The position numbers and the translations under genes were made by a program. DNA of 7,862 bases from Flavobacteriaceae bacterium UBA6268. Its GTDB lineage: Bacteria; Bacteroidota; Bacteroidia; Flavobacteriales; Flavobacteriaceae. The notes below the pieces were generated by a model. It saw only the letters and a list, made by a program, of their open reading frames with translations, was not told the DNA's origin and did not search any database. The first letter of the stretch is position 1, and the number at the start of each line of letters is the position of its first letter. Where the stretch lies: NCBI GenBank assembly GCA_002440705.1, contig DJVA01000032.1, forward strand, positions 1-7,862. Reading direction: 5' to 3'. Positions 1-6,072 of this stretch are shown here, in pieces.

Positions 1-117
1 TTATCCTTGTCTTTGTTTAAACTTTGGGTTCTTTTTGTTAATAACGTACAAGCGTCCTTTCCTGCGAACAATCTTGCAGTCGGCGCTTCTTTTTTTGATG
101 GATGCTCTTACTTTCAT
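1..117 (-). CDS. rpmJ: 50S ribosomal protein L36, zinc-ligand-poor type
   Basis: L36 is a tiny basic protein of the large subunit that binds 23S rRNA and acts late in assembly. The 38 codons start MKVRASIKKRS and end KFKQRQG, the usual length and ends of bacterial L36. The standard zinc ribbon uses Cys11, Cys14, Cys27 and His33. Here these positions are Ser11, Cys14, Asn27 and Phe33, so zinc cannot be held in the normal way; some annotation schemes call this the type B or ykgO form. The start is the ATG five bases after the infA stop, preceded by a purine-rich AAAAGAG. The TAA stop is the first three bases of the window. The gene follows secY and infA as expected before rpsM. Identity is secure despite the short length. 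Confidence 0.96.
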   Translation of the reverse strand: MKVRASIKKRSADCKIVRRKGRLYVINKKNPKFKQRQG

Positions 118-122
118 CTCTT

Positions 123-338
123 TTAGTATCTATAAGTTATGCGAGCCTTGGATAAATCGTAAGGGCTCATTTCCAATTTTACTTTGTCTCCAGGAAGTAA
201 TTTGATGTAATGCATGCGCATCTTCCCGGAAATATGTGCGGTAACGATATGACCATTCTCCAACTCTACACGAAACATGGCATTGGATAATGCCTCTACA
301 ATAGTTCCGTCTTGTTCTATTGCTGATTGCTTGGCCAT
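123..338 (-). CDS. infA: Translation initiation factor IF-1
   Basis: IF-1 binds the A site of the 30S subunit and, with IF-2 and IF-3, sets up the initiation complex. The 71 residues are one S1-like OB fold: the start MAKQSAIEQDG, then VEALSNAMFRVEL (about 14-26), the HISGKMRMHYIKLLPGDKV stretch (about 35-53) and a C-terminal LSKARITYRY. This is the normal IF-1 length and all core motifs are present. The ATG is separated from the secY stop codon by a single base (TAATATG), so translation is probably coupled to secY through reinitiation, and no Shine-Dalgarno sequence is visible. In many Bacteroidales and Firmicutes map and/or adk sits between secY and infA; here neither does. I am certain of the family. 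Confidence 0.98.
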   Translation of the reverse strand: MAKQSAIEQDGTIVEALSNAMFRVELENGHIVTAHISGKMRMHYIKLLPGDKVKLEMSPYDLSKARITYRY

Positions 339-339
339 A

Positions 340-1683
340 TTATGCTACTGCTTTTCTATTTTTCCCACTCTTCATCAAACCATCATAATGGCGGTTCAAT
401 AAGTAGGAATTGATTTGTTGCATGGTATCGATGGCCACCCCCACCATGATGAGAAGGGACGTACCACCGTAGAACAATGCCCAACCTTGCTGTATTCCTA
501 AAATCTTCACCACAAAGGCCGGGAAGATGGCAATCAATGCCAAAAAGATGGAACCCGGGAAGGTAATTTGGGACATGATTCGGTCCAAATATTCAGCGGT
601 ATCGGTTCCTGGCTTGATGCCTGGAATAAATCCACCGCTACGTTTTAAATCGTCTGCCATTTTATTGGTAGGAACGGTAATCGCAGTATAGAAATAGGTG
701 AATATAATGATCAAAACCGCAAATACAAGGTTGTACCAAAACCCAAAAATGTCACTGAAGGTAGCCTTCACCCCTTCGGCCCAAGCGCTGTCCGACAAGC
801 TGGCAACAGCTGAAGGAACAAACATAATGGCTTGTGCAAAAATGATGGGCATTACCCCAGAAGCGTTTAACTTTAATGGGATGAACTGCCGTGCCCCAAA
901 AATATTTTTTTCGTAACCACCGCTAGCAGTTCTCCTAGCATACTGCACAGGAATCTTACGTACTGCCATGACCAGCATTACAGAGAGTAGGATGATCACA
1001 AACCAAATAACCAATTCAATCAAGATCATGATCAATCCACCGTTGGATTCCACAACCCTCGATACGAATTCTTGCGCAAAGGTTTTGGGCAATCTCGCAA
1101 TGATACCAACCATGATGAGGATGGAGATCCCATTCCCGATTCCTTTGTCGGTAATTTTTTCACCCAACCACATGGCAAAAATACAGCCGGTTACCAATAT
1201 TGCGATGGAAGAAACATAGAAGAATACAGACTGGCCCATCACAAATGCCTCAGAGGGGACACCCAACATGGGCAATCCAGCCAAATAACTGGGCGCTTGG
1301 ACCAAACAGATTCCTATGGTTAACCATCGGGTAATCTGGTTGATTTTCTTTCGACCACTTTCCCCTTCTTTCTGCAATTTTTGAAGGTATGGAATCGCAA
1401 TCTGCATCAACTGCACCACAATGGAAGCTGAAATGTAAGGCATGATCCCAAGTGCAAAAACCGAAGCATTGGCAAAAGCCCCTCCGGTAAAGGCATTCAG
1501 TAATCCACCGATACCACCATCATTAAATTTCCCTGCAAAATCACTCAACATAGCTGCATCGATGCCGGGCAACACAATTTGGGCTCCAAAACGGTATACA
1601 AGAAGCAACCCTAGTGTAAGAATGATGCGGTTGCGAAGTTCTTCGATTTTATAGGCGTTTTTTATGGTTTCAATAAACTTCAT
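340..1683 (-). CDS. secY: Protein translocase subunit SecY
   Basis: SecY is the pore of the Sec translocon in the inner membrane. With SecE and SecG it passes unfolded proteins driven by SecA or by the ribosome. The 447 residues show ten hydrophobic segments, roughly 18-37, 72-95, 118-138, 151-173, 183-197, 216-240, 271-292, 311-336, 374-396 and 402-420. The glycine-rich plug GGIGGLLNAFTGG lies near 56-68. Other landmarks are GEKITDKGIGNGISI (174-188), the cytosolic loop with RKIPVQYARR (242-251) and the NKMADDLKRSGGFIPGIKPG loop (340-359), where SecA and ribosomes dock in characterised SecY proteins. The start MKFIETIKNAYKIEELRNRI is typical of the family in Bacteroidota. The ATG lies 11 bases after rplO, and infA follows after one base. 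The protein is complete with nothing missing. Confidence 0.99.
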   Translation of the reverse strand: MKFIETIKNAYKIEELRNRIILTLGLLLVYRFGAQIVLPGIDAAMLSDFAGKFNDGGIGGLLNAFTGGAFANASVFALGIMPYISASIVVQLMQIAIPYLQKLQKEGESGRKKINQITRWLTIGICLVQAPSYLAGLPMLGVPSEAFVMGQSVFFYVSSIAILVTGCIFAMWLGEKITDKGIGNGISILIMVGIIARLPKTFAQEFVSRVVESNGGLIMILIELVIWFVIILLSVMLVMAVRKIPVQYARRTASGGYEKNIFGARQFIPLKLNASGVMPIIFAQAIMFVPSAVASLSDSAWAEGVKATFSDIFGFWYNLVFAVLIIIFTYFYTAITVPTNKMADDLKRSGGFIPGIKPGTDTAEYLDRIMSQITFPGSIFLALIAIFPAFVVKILGIQQGWALFYGGTSLLIMVGVAIDTMQQINSYLLNRHYDGLMKSGKNRKAVA

Positions 1684-1694
1684 CCGATATTACA

Positions 1695-2147
1695 TTACAG
1701 GGTTACAGCTTCACCTCCTGCTGCCTCGATTGCTGCTTTTGCAGAAGCAGTAAACTTATGGGCAGTTACTTTCAGGGATGCTTTCAATTCACCTCGGCCA
1801 AGAATCTTGATCAAATCATTCTTGCCGGCCAAGCGAAGACCTACCAAGGTTTCAATAGCTACGGTATCTTTGATCTTCTTATTGTCCACAAGTTCTTGAA
1901 GGGTATCTAGGTTGATGCCCTGATACTCTTTACGATTGATGTTCTTGAATCCAAACTTTGGAACACGGCGTTGTAAGGGCATTTGTCCTCCTTCAAATCC
2001 AATCTTTTTGGAGTATCCAGAACGAGACTTTGCGCCTTTGTGGCCACGGCCAGAAGTTCCGGCTTTACCGGATCCTTGACCTCTTCCTACGCGTTTGCCT
2101 TCTTTTTTTACAGAACCTTCTGCTGGTTTTAAATTACTTAAATCCAT
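1695..2147 (-). CDS. rplO: 50S ribosomal protein L15
   Basis: L15 threads through the middle of the large subunit and joins late in 50S assembly. The 150 residues begin MDLSNLKPAEGSVKKEGKRV and continue with the Gly/Lys/Arg-rich extension GRGQGSGKAGTSGRGHKGAK (21-40), which lies among 23S helices in known structures. Then come FEGGQMPLQRRVPKFGF (51-67) and the globular domain, ending with the family signature around KVTAHKFTASAKAAIEAAGG (126-145). Length is usual for bacteria. It sits between rpmD (14 bases upstream) and secY (11 bases downstream), the standard spc order. No Shine-Dalgarno motif is seen; the leader just before the ATG is GCTGAAAAA. Confidence 0.99.
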   Translation of the reverse strand: MDLSNLKPAEGSVKKEGKRVGRGQGSGKAGTSGRGHKGAKSRSGYSKKIGFEGGQMPLQRRVPKFGFKNINRKEYQGINLDTLQELVDNKKIKDTVAIETLVGLRLAGKNDLIKILGRGELKASLKVTAHKFTASAKAAIEAAGGEAVTL

Positions 2148-2161
2148 TTTTTCAGCGTATC

Positions 2162-2341
2162 TTATTTGGTTTCCACAGAAACCAGGTGACTAACTTTTTT
2201 TACCATACCAAGAATATTTGGCGTATCCTCATGCTCTACGGTTTGCCCAATTTTTCGCAATCCAAGTGCCCTAAGGGTTCTCTTTTGGGTTTCGGGACGT
2301 TTGATGTCGCTACGAACCTTTGTAATAATAATTTTTGCCAT
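2162..2341 (-). CDS. rpmD: 50S ribosomal protein L30
   Basis: L30 is a small large-subunit protein found in most but not all bacteria. The 59 residues start MAKIIITKVRSDIKRPETQK and carry LRALGLRKIGQTVEHEDTPN (24-43), the L30 core, followed by a C-terminal strand ending SHLVSVETK. The frame stays open for another 16 codons upstream, reaching an ATG at 2389 inside rpsE. I reject that start because the extension lacks family similarity and would overlap the S5 C-terminus. The chosen ATG is preceded by GCAAGAAGTT, a weak purine-rich site, 13 bases after the rpsE stop. Its place between rpsE and rplO is the normal one. Confidence 0.97.
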   Translation of the reverse strand: MAKIIITKVRSDIKRPETQKRTLRALGLRKIGQTVEHEDTPNILGMVKKVSHLVSVETK

Positions 2342-2354
2342 AACTTCTTGCAAA

Positions 2355-2879
2355 TTATCCGTTATACAATTTCTCAAGGGAAATCCCACGTTGCTTGGCT
2401 ACAGTTTCCGCGCTGCGCAATTGCAATAAGGCGTCAAAAGTAGCTTTTACTACGTTATGAGGATTTGAGGATCCCTGCGATTTGGAAAGTACGTCATGAA
2501 TACCCACGGCTTCAAGTACCGCACGTACAGCACCCCCTGCAATAACCCCGGTACCGGGAGCTGCTGGAAGCAATGTAACACGAGCACCACCATATTTTCC
2601 TTTTTGTTCGTGAGGAAGGGTAACTTTATTCAATGGAATACGTACCAAATTTTTCTTGGCGTCTTCGATGGCTTTGGCAATGGCACTGGCCACATCCTTA
2701 GATTTTCCTAGGCCATGTCCTACCACACCTTTTTCGTCTCCTACCACTACAATGGCAGAGAATCCAAATGCGCGACCTCCCTTGGTAACCTTGGTTACAC
2801 GTTGAACGCCTACCAAACGGTCTTTTAATTCCAGACCTCCAGGCTTAACTGTTTCTACGTTTTTATAATCTTGATACAT
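2355..2879 (-). CDS. rpsE: 30S ribosomal protein S5
   Basis: S5 sits on the back of the small subunit beside S4 and S8, lines the mRNA entry tunnel with S3 and S4, and affects decoding accuracy. The 174 residues hold an N-terminal double-stranded-RNA-binding-like domain (about 18-82) with DRLVGVQRVTKVTKGGRAF and GDEKGVVGHGLGKSKDVASA. The C-terminal domain has LLPAAPGTGVIAGGAVRAVL (103-122) and the family's SSNPHNVVKATFDAL (137-151). The KVTKGGR loop near 30-36 is where spectinomycin-resistance changes fall in E. coli S5; nothing there looks mutated to me. It lies between rplR (6 bases) and rpmD (13 bases). The ATG is preceded by an A/T-rich TAAGTATAT with no Shine-Dalgarno. Confidence 0.99.
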   Translation of the reverse strand: MYQDYKNVETVKPGGLELKDRLVGVQRVTKVTKGGRAFGFSAIVVVGDEKGVVGHGLGKSKDVASAIAKAIEDAKKNLVRIPLNKVTLPHEQKGKYGGARVTLLPAAPGTGVIAGGAVRAVLEAVGIHDVLSKSQGSSNPHNVVKATFDALLQLRSAETVAKQRGISLEKLYNG

Positions 2880-2885
2880 ATATAC

Positions 2886-3242
2886 TTAGAATTTTAGTCC
2901 GCCCTCACGAGCTCCTTCTGCCAATGATTTAACTCTTCCATGATACAGATAGCCTCCACGATCGAAAGCTACTACTTCAACGCCTGCTTTGATGGCCTTC
3001 TCAGCAATCGATTTACCCACCAATTTGGCTAATTCGCTTTTGTTTCCTTTGGAAGACTCAATCTCTTTGTCTCTTGAAGATGCAGCAGTAATGGTTTTTC
3101 CATTTACATCGTCAATAAGTTGCGCATAAATTTCCTTGTTGCTTCTGAAAACCGCCAAACGGGGGCGTTGATCGCTGCCGGAAACTTTCTTTCTGATTCG
3201 GTAGTGAATCCTAACTCTACGTTCGCTTTTAGATAATGCCAT
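2886..3242 (-). CDS. rplR: 50S ribosomal protein L18
   Basis: L18 binds 5S rRNA and, with L5, helps anchor the 5S particle in the central protuberance. The 118 residues begin MALSKSERRVRIHYRIRKKV, the basic tail that contacts 5S rRNA. They continue with RPRLAVFRSNKEIYAQLIDD (26-45) and the C-terminal signature VVAFDRGGYLYHGRVKSLAE (89-108), ending EGAREGGLKF. This is the normal bacterial length. It lies 11 bases after rplF and 6 before rpsE. The ATG is preceded by TTAAGTT, not a Shine-Dalgarno. Complete and unremarkable. Confidence 0.99.
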   Translation of the reverse strand: MALSKSERRVRIHYRIRKKVSGSDQRPRLAVFRSNKEIYAQLIDDVNGKTITAASSRDKEIESSKGNKSELAKLVGKSIAEKAIKAGVEVVAFDRGGYLYHGRVKSLAEGAREGGLKF

Positions 3243-3253
3243 AACTTAATGTC

Positions 3254-3796
3254 TTATGCAGATTTACCTGCTTTTCTTCGAATGATTTCTCCAACAAACT
3301 TGATTCCTTTTCCTTTGTAAGGCTCTGGCTTACGGAAGCCACGGATCTTTGCCGCAACCTGCCCCACCAACTGTTTGTCGTGAGATGTTAATTTAACAAT
3401 AGGGTTTTTTCCTTTTTCCGTAACGGTTTCCACTTTGACTTCTGGTGCAATGTCCATCACGATGTTGTGGGAGAAACCTACGGCCATGTCCAATTTTTGA
3501 CCTTGGTTACTGGCACGGTACCCCACCCCTACAAATTCCAATTCTTTGGTCCAACCTTCTGAAACCCCTTTAATCATGTTGTTGATTAGGGCTCGGTACA
3601 AACCATGTTTGGATTTATGATCTTTTGCTTCTGAAGGACGTTCTACAATAACGTTGCCTTCTTCCACTTTTACGCTAACCGCATCGAATGCTTGGGTTAA
3701 CTCGCCTAATTTACCCTTAACGGTAATCGTTTGGCCGTTTACTTCCACGGTAACTCCGCTAGGTATCTCTACTGGGCTATTGCCTATTCTTGACAT
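3254..3796 (-). CDS. rplF: 50S ribosomal protein L6
   Basis: L6 lies near the sarcin-ricin loop and the factor-binding region of the large subunit and is needed late in 50S maturation. The 180 residues form the two repeated L6 domains. The first runs from MSRIGNSPVEIPSGVTVEV to about 80. The second starts with KELEFVGVGYRA (84-95) and ends in the family signature PEPYKGKGI (157-165) and a basic tail IRRKAGKSA. Length matches the family. The gene follows rpsH after 12 bases and precedes rplR by 11. Unlike its neighbours it has a recognisable Shine-Dalgarno-like GAGGA four bases before the ATG. Confidence 0.99.
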   Translation of the reverse strand: MSRIGNSPVEIPSGVTVEVNGQTITVKGKLGELTQAFDAVSVKVEEGNVIVERPSEAKDHKSKHGLYRALINNMIKGVSEGWTKELEFVGVGYRASNQGQKLDMAVGFSHNIVMDIAPEVKVETVTEKGKNPIVKLTSHDKQLVGQVAAKIRGFRKPEPYKGKGIKFVGEIIRRKAGKSA

Positions 3797-3800
3797 GTCT

Positions 3801-3807
3801 TCCTCTT
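3801..3807 (-). promoter_or_regulatory. Shine-Dalgarno-like site of rplF
   Basis: In the mRNA sense this reads AAGAGGA, directly after the rpsH stop codon and four bases before the rplF ATG. The GAGG part pairs with the usual CCUCC anti-Shine-Dalgarno. It is the clearest such match I found at any start in the window, where most leaders are simply A/T-rich. Members of the Bacteroidota are known to use Shine-Dalgarno pairing rarely, so its effect on rplF translation is uncertain. Confidence 0.4.
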
Positions 3808-3808
3808 T

Positions 3809-4210
3809 TTAGTATACGTAACACAAAACTTCTCCACCAACATTTTGGGCTTTGGCTTGTTTACCGGTCATTACCCCTGCTGAGGTAGAGACGATGGCAA
3901 TCCCAAGGCCGTTCAAAATTCTAGGCATTTCAGAAGAACCTGCATATTTACGCAAACCTGGTTTACTAACTCGTTGAATTTTTTTGATGACCGGATCTTT
4001 GGTTACCCTGTCATATTTCAAGGCAATCTTGATGGTTCCCTGAGGGTTGTTTCCCTCTTCAAACTTGTAGCTCAAGATGTAACCTTGGTCAAAAAGGATT
4101 TTGGTAATTTCCTTTTTGATGTTGGAAGCGGGAATCTCGACAACTCGGTGCCCGGCTTTCACTGCATTTCTGACTCTCGTTAGAAAATCTGAGATTGGAT
4201 CTGTATTCAT
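3809..4210 (-). CDS. rpsH: 30S ribosomal protein S8
   Basis: S8 is a primary binder of the 16S central domain and organises the 30S platform. In E. coli it also represses the spc operon by binding its own mRNA. The 133 residues begin MNTDPISDFLTRVRNAVKAG, the N-terminal domain signature. The C-terminal RNA-binding domain carries RVSKPGLRKY (80-89) and GLGIAIVSTSAGVMTGKQA, ending in VGGEVLCYVY. Length is close to the usual 130-133. The gene is preceded by a 63-base spacer, the longest in the window, that can fold into a hairpin, and is followed by rplF after 12 bases. An out-of-frame ATG ten bases upstream of the start makes a short unrelated reading frame. The chosen ATG gives the canonical N-terminus. 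Confidence 0.99.
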   Translation of the reverse strand: MNTDPISDFLTRVRNAVKAGHRVVEIPASNIKKEITKILFDQGYILSYKFEEGNNPQGTIKIALKYDRVTKDPVIKKIQRVSKPGLRKYAGSSEMPRILNGLGIAIVSTSAGVMTGKQAKAQNVGGEVLCYVY

Positions 4211-4224
4211 CTATTGACATTTGT

Positions 4225-4262
4225 GGATGTGGTTTTCCGGAAACACTCCGAAACCTTCACCC
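4225..4262 (-). promoter_or_regulatory. Bulged hairpin in rpsN-rpsH spacer, candidate leader element
   Basis: In the mRNA sense the spacer can fold as GGGUG, AA, GGUUUCGGA, loop GUGUU, UCCGGAAAACC, A, CAUCC. That gives a 9-pair upper stem with a two-base bulge, a small AA/A internal loop, and a 5-pair lower stem including one G-U pair. The G-U pair works only in the transcribed sense, which mildly favours an RNA role. No U-run follows, so it is not an intrinsic terminator. Because S8 is a known autoregulator and this lies 14 bases before rpsH, a protein-binding leader is possible; that link is inference. No energy calculation was done. Confidence 0.35.
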
Positions 4263-4273
4263 TGTTAAACTTT

Positions 4274-4543
4274 TTACCAGCTAGCCTTTCGAACTCCGGG
4301 AATCAATCCCTTGTTGGCCATCTCGCGGAACATCACTCGGGAAATACCGAAGGTTCGCATGTACCCTTTAGGTCTTCCGGTCAATTTACAGCGATTGTGC
4401 AAACGTACGGGAGATGCATTTTTTGGCAACTGCTGCAATGCTTCAAAGTCGCCAGCTTCTTTAAGGGCTTTGCGCTTTTCGGCATATTTGGCTACCAATT
4501 TTGCTCTTTTTACCTCACGGGCTTTCATTGATTCTTTTGCCAT
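4274..4543 (-). CDS. rpsN: 30S ribosomal protein S14, long zinc-free type
   Basis: S14 is in the head of the small subunit near the A and P sites and contacts S3 and S10. The 89 residues are the long form: a basic N-terminal half MAKESMKAREVKRAKLVAKY, then the signature RLHNRCKLTGRPKGYMRTFG (48-67), ISRVMFRE (67-74) and the canonical end GVRKASW. The short 61-residue form carries two CxxC zinc pairs; here only Cys52 remains and there is no CxxC, so this is the zinc-independent type. It lies 3 bases after rplE, with GAACTAAGAG before the ATG. The 63 bases after it are the largest gap in the cluster. Confidence 0.99.
   Translation of the reverse strand: MAKESMKAREVKRAKLVAKYAEKRKALKEAGDFEALQQLPKNASPVRLHNRCKLTGRPKGYMRTFGISRVMFREMANKGLIPGVRKASW
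4400..4429 (-). promoter_or_regulatory. Possible flavobacterial-type promoter inside rpsN
   Basis: On the minus strand TTG at 4429-4427 is followed after 19 bases by TACGTTTG at 4407-4400. This fits the published flavobacterial consensus of TTG, 17-23 bases, then TAnnTTTG. Among the six TAnnTTTG boxes I found by eye on the minus strand, this is the only one with a TTG at an allowed distance. It would start transcripts near 4393, giving a leader that includes the rpsN-rpsH hairpin. The bases also encode the conserved SPVRLHNR of S14, so the match may be chance. Confidence 0.15.
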
Positions 4544-4546
4544 CTC

Positions 4547-5098
4547 TTAGTTCTTTTTAAAAGGTAATCCTAATTCGGTTAATAATGACTTCGCTTCCTG
4601 ATCGGTTTCGGCAGAAGTGATGAAGGTAATGTTCATCCCTTCTATTTTCTTGATCTTATCGATGTCGATTTCGGGGAAGATGATCTGTTCGGTAATTCCC
4701 AACGAATAATTCCCTCGGCCATCAAAACCGGTAGCTTTGATTCCGCCAAAATCGCGAACACGGGGCAGTGCCGTTGTAATCAAACGATCCAAAAACTCGT
4801 ACATGCGTTCTCCTCGAAGGGTAACTTTGGCCCCAATGGGCATGCCCTTACGCAATTTGAAGTTTGCCACGTCTTTTTTGGAAATGGTTGGTACTGCTTT
4901 TTGGCCCGTAATCTTAGTCAATTCGTCTACAGAATACTCAATCAGTTTTTTGTCAGCCACTGCACTGCCAACACCCCTGGAAACTACAATTTTCTGTAGT
5001 TTAGGTACTTGCATCACGTTTTTGTAGCCAAACTCTTCCTTCAGGGCGCTGATGACCCTGCTCTTATATTCTTCCTTAAGTCTTGGTGTGTGTCCCAT
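4547..5098 (-). CDS. rplE: 50S ribosomal protein L5
   Basis: L5 carries 5S rRNA into the 50S subunit with L18 and touches the P-site tRNA elbow at the top of the central protuberance. The 183 residues start MGHTPRLKEEYKSRVISALK. They include VPKLQKIVVSRGVGSAVADK (31-50), the L5 signature region, then GQKAVPTISKKDVANFKLRK, KVTLRGERMYEFLDRLI and PRVRDFGGI, and end FITSAETDQEAKSLLTELGLPFKKN after residue 158. Length is close to the usual 179-185. It starts two bases after the rplX TAG and ends three bases before rpsN, so translation is probably coupled at both ends. No Shine-Dalgarno is seen. In E. coli the S8 autoregulatory site lies at the start of this gene; I see no obvious similar structure here. 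Confidence 0.99.
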   Translation of the reverse strand: MGHTPRLKEEYKSRVISALKEEFGYKNVMQVPKLQKIVVSRGVGSAVADKKLIEYSVDELTKITGQKAVPTISKKDVANFKLRKGMPIGAKVTLRGERMYEFLDRLITTALPRVRDFGGIKATGFDGRGNYSLGITEQIIFPEIDIDKIKKIEGMNITFITSAETDQEAKSLLTELGLPFKKN

Positions 5099-5100
5099 AA

Positions 5101-5415
5101 CTATAATACTTGTTTCGATTTTTTGGAAAACCGTACTTTTTTATTGCCTTCCATTTTATATCCCACACGGGTAGCTTCTCCCGATTTTGGATCTTTCAAT
5201 GCAAGGTTAGAAATATGGATTGGAGCTTCCTTTTCGGAGATTCCCCCTTGAGGATTGGCCGCAGAGGGCTTTTGGTGTTTTTTTACCATGTTCACTCCTT
5301 CCACAATGGCTTTGTTCTTGTCAGTTAAGACACGCAATACCGTGCCTTCGGACCCCTTATGGTCTCCGGCAATGACTACTACCGTGTCCCCTGATTTTAT
5401 TTTAAGCTTTCCCAT
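5101..5415 (-). CDS. rplX: 50S ribosomal protein L24
   Basis: L24 is an early assembly protein that binds the 5' domain of 23S rRNA near the tunnel exit. The 104 residues begin MGKLKIKSGDTVVVIAGDHK, a KOW motif, followed by GSEGTVLRVL, NKAIVEGVNMVKKHQKP (about 39-55) and NPQGGISEKEAPIHISNLAL, all typical. A TTG four codons upstream, directly after the rplN stop, is in frame. I prefer the ATG because it gives the family N-terminus and leaves a purine-rich GAAGAACAAG before it. It is the only gene here that ends in TAG; the others use TAA. The neighbours are rplN (12 bases upstream) and rplE (2 bases downstream). Confidence 0.98.
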   Translation of the reverse strand: MGKLKIKSGDTVVVIAGDHKGSEGTVLRVLTDKNKAIVEGVNMVKKHQKPSAANPQGGISEKEAPIHISNLALKDPKSGEATRVGYKMEGNKKVRFSKKSKQVL

Positions 5416-5427
5416 CTTGTTCTTCAA

Positions 5428-5796
<369 letters not shown>

Positions 5797-5798
5797 GA

Positions 5799-6056
5799 TT
5801 ACTTCGCTCTTTCAATGATTTCTACTAATCTCCAACACTTGGTTTTACTCAAAGGACGTGTTTCCATGATCCTTACGGTATCGCCTTCGTTGCAGTCGTT
5901 TTTCTCGTCGTGCGCCACGTACTTTTTCGTTTTCAAAACGAACTTTCCATACATAGGGTGTTTCACTTTTTTCACCTCACTAACCACGATGGATTTTTCC
6001 ATTTTGTTGGAGGTTACTACACCGATACGCTCTTTTCTTAGATTTCTTTTTTCCAT
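5799..6056 (-). CDS. rpsQ: 30S ribosomal protein S17
   Basis: S17 is an early 30S assembly protein that binds the 5' and central domains of 16S rRNA. The 85 residues form one OB fold. The start is MEKRNLRKERIGVVTSNKME, then KSIVVSEVKKVKHPMYGKFV (21-40) and KKYVAHDEKN (44-53). The signature GDTVRIMETRPLSKTKCWRL (58-77) comes next, and the end is VEIIERAK. Length agrees with the family. It lies 16 bases after rpmC, with AGCTGAAAG before the ATG, and its stop is two bases from the rplN start. Placement in the rpmC-rpsQ-rplN order is standard. Confidence 0.99.
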   Translation of the reverse strand: MEKRNLRKERIGVVTSNKMEKSIVVSEVKKVKHPMYGKFVLKTKKYVAHDEKNDCNEGDTVRIMETRPLSKTKCWRLVEIIERAK

Positions 6057-6072
6057 CTTTCAGCTTGTACAA

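Noticed and set aside
819..826. TAnnTTTG box inside secY (also at 1183-1176, 904-897, 2442-2435 and 6930-6923) as a promoter
   Set aside because: None has a TTG 17-23 bases upstream on the minus strand, and single six-base matches are expected by chance in a window this size.
2342..2389. Sixteen-codon upstream extension of rpmD starting at 2389
   Set aside because: It would overlap the end of rpsE and adds residues not found in L30; the ATG at 2341 gives the canonical MAKIIITKV start.
1958..2443. Plus-strand open frame of 161 codons across rplO, rpmD and rpsE
   Set aside because: It lies antisense to three certain ribosomal protein genes, its product is Phe/Leu/Cys-rich with no recognisable domain, and the minus-strand genes fully explain the sequence. 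The other plus-strand open frames in the window are rejected for the same reason.
4091..4220. Out-of-frame ATG ten bases upstream of rpsH opening a short frame of about 40 codons into rpsH
   Set aside because: The peptide has no family resemblance and is read out of frame with S8; there is no sign of a ribosome binding site. It is probably chance, though it lies in the unusual spacer.
4225..4262. The spacer hairpin as an intrinsic terminator
   Set aside because: The bases after the stem in the mRNA sense are ACAAAUGUCAAUAG, with no U-run, and essential co-transcribed genes follow at once.
5416..5427. TTG start for rplX directly after the rplN stop
   Set aside because: It adds only four residues (MKNK) not typical of L24, while the ATG at 5415 gives the expected MGKLKIKSGD start with a purine-rich leader.
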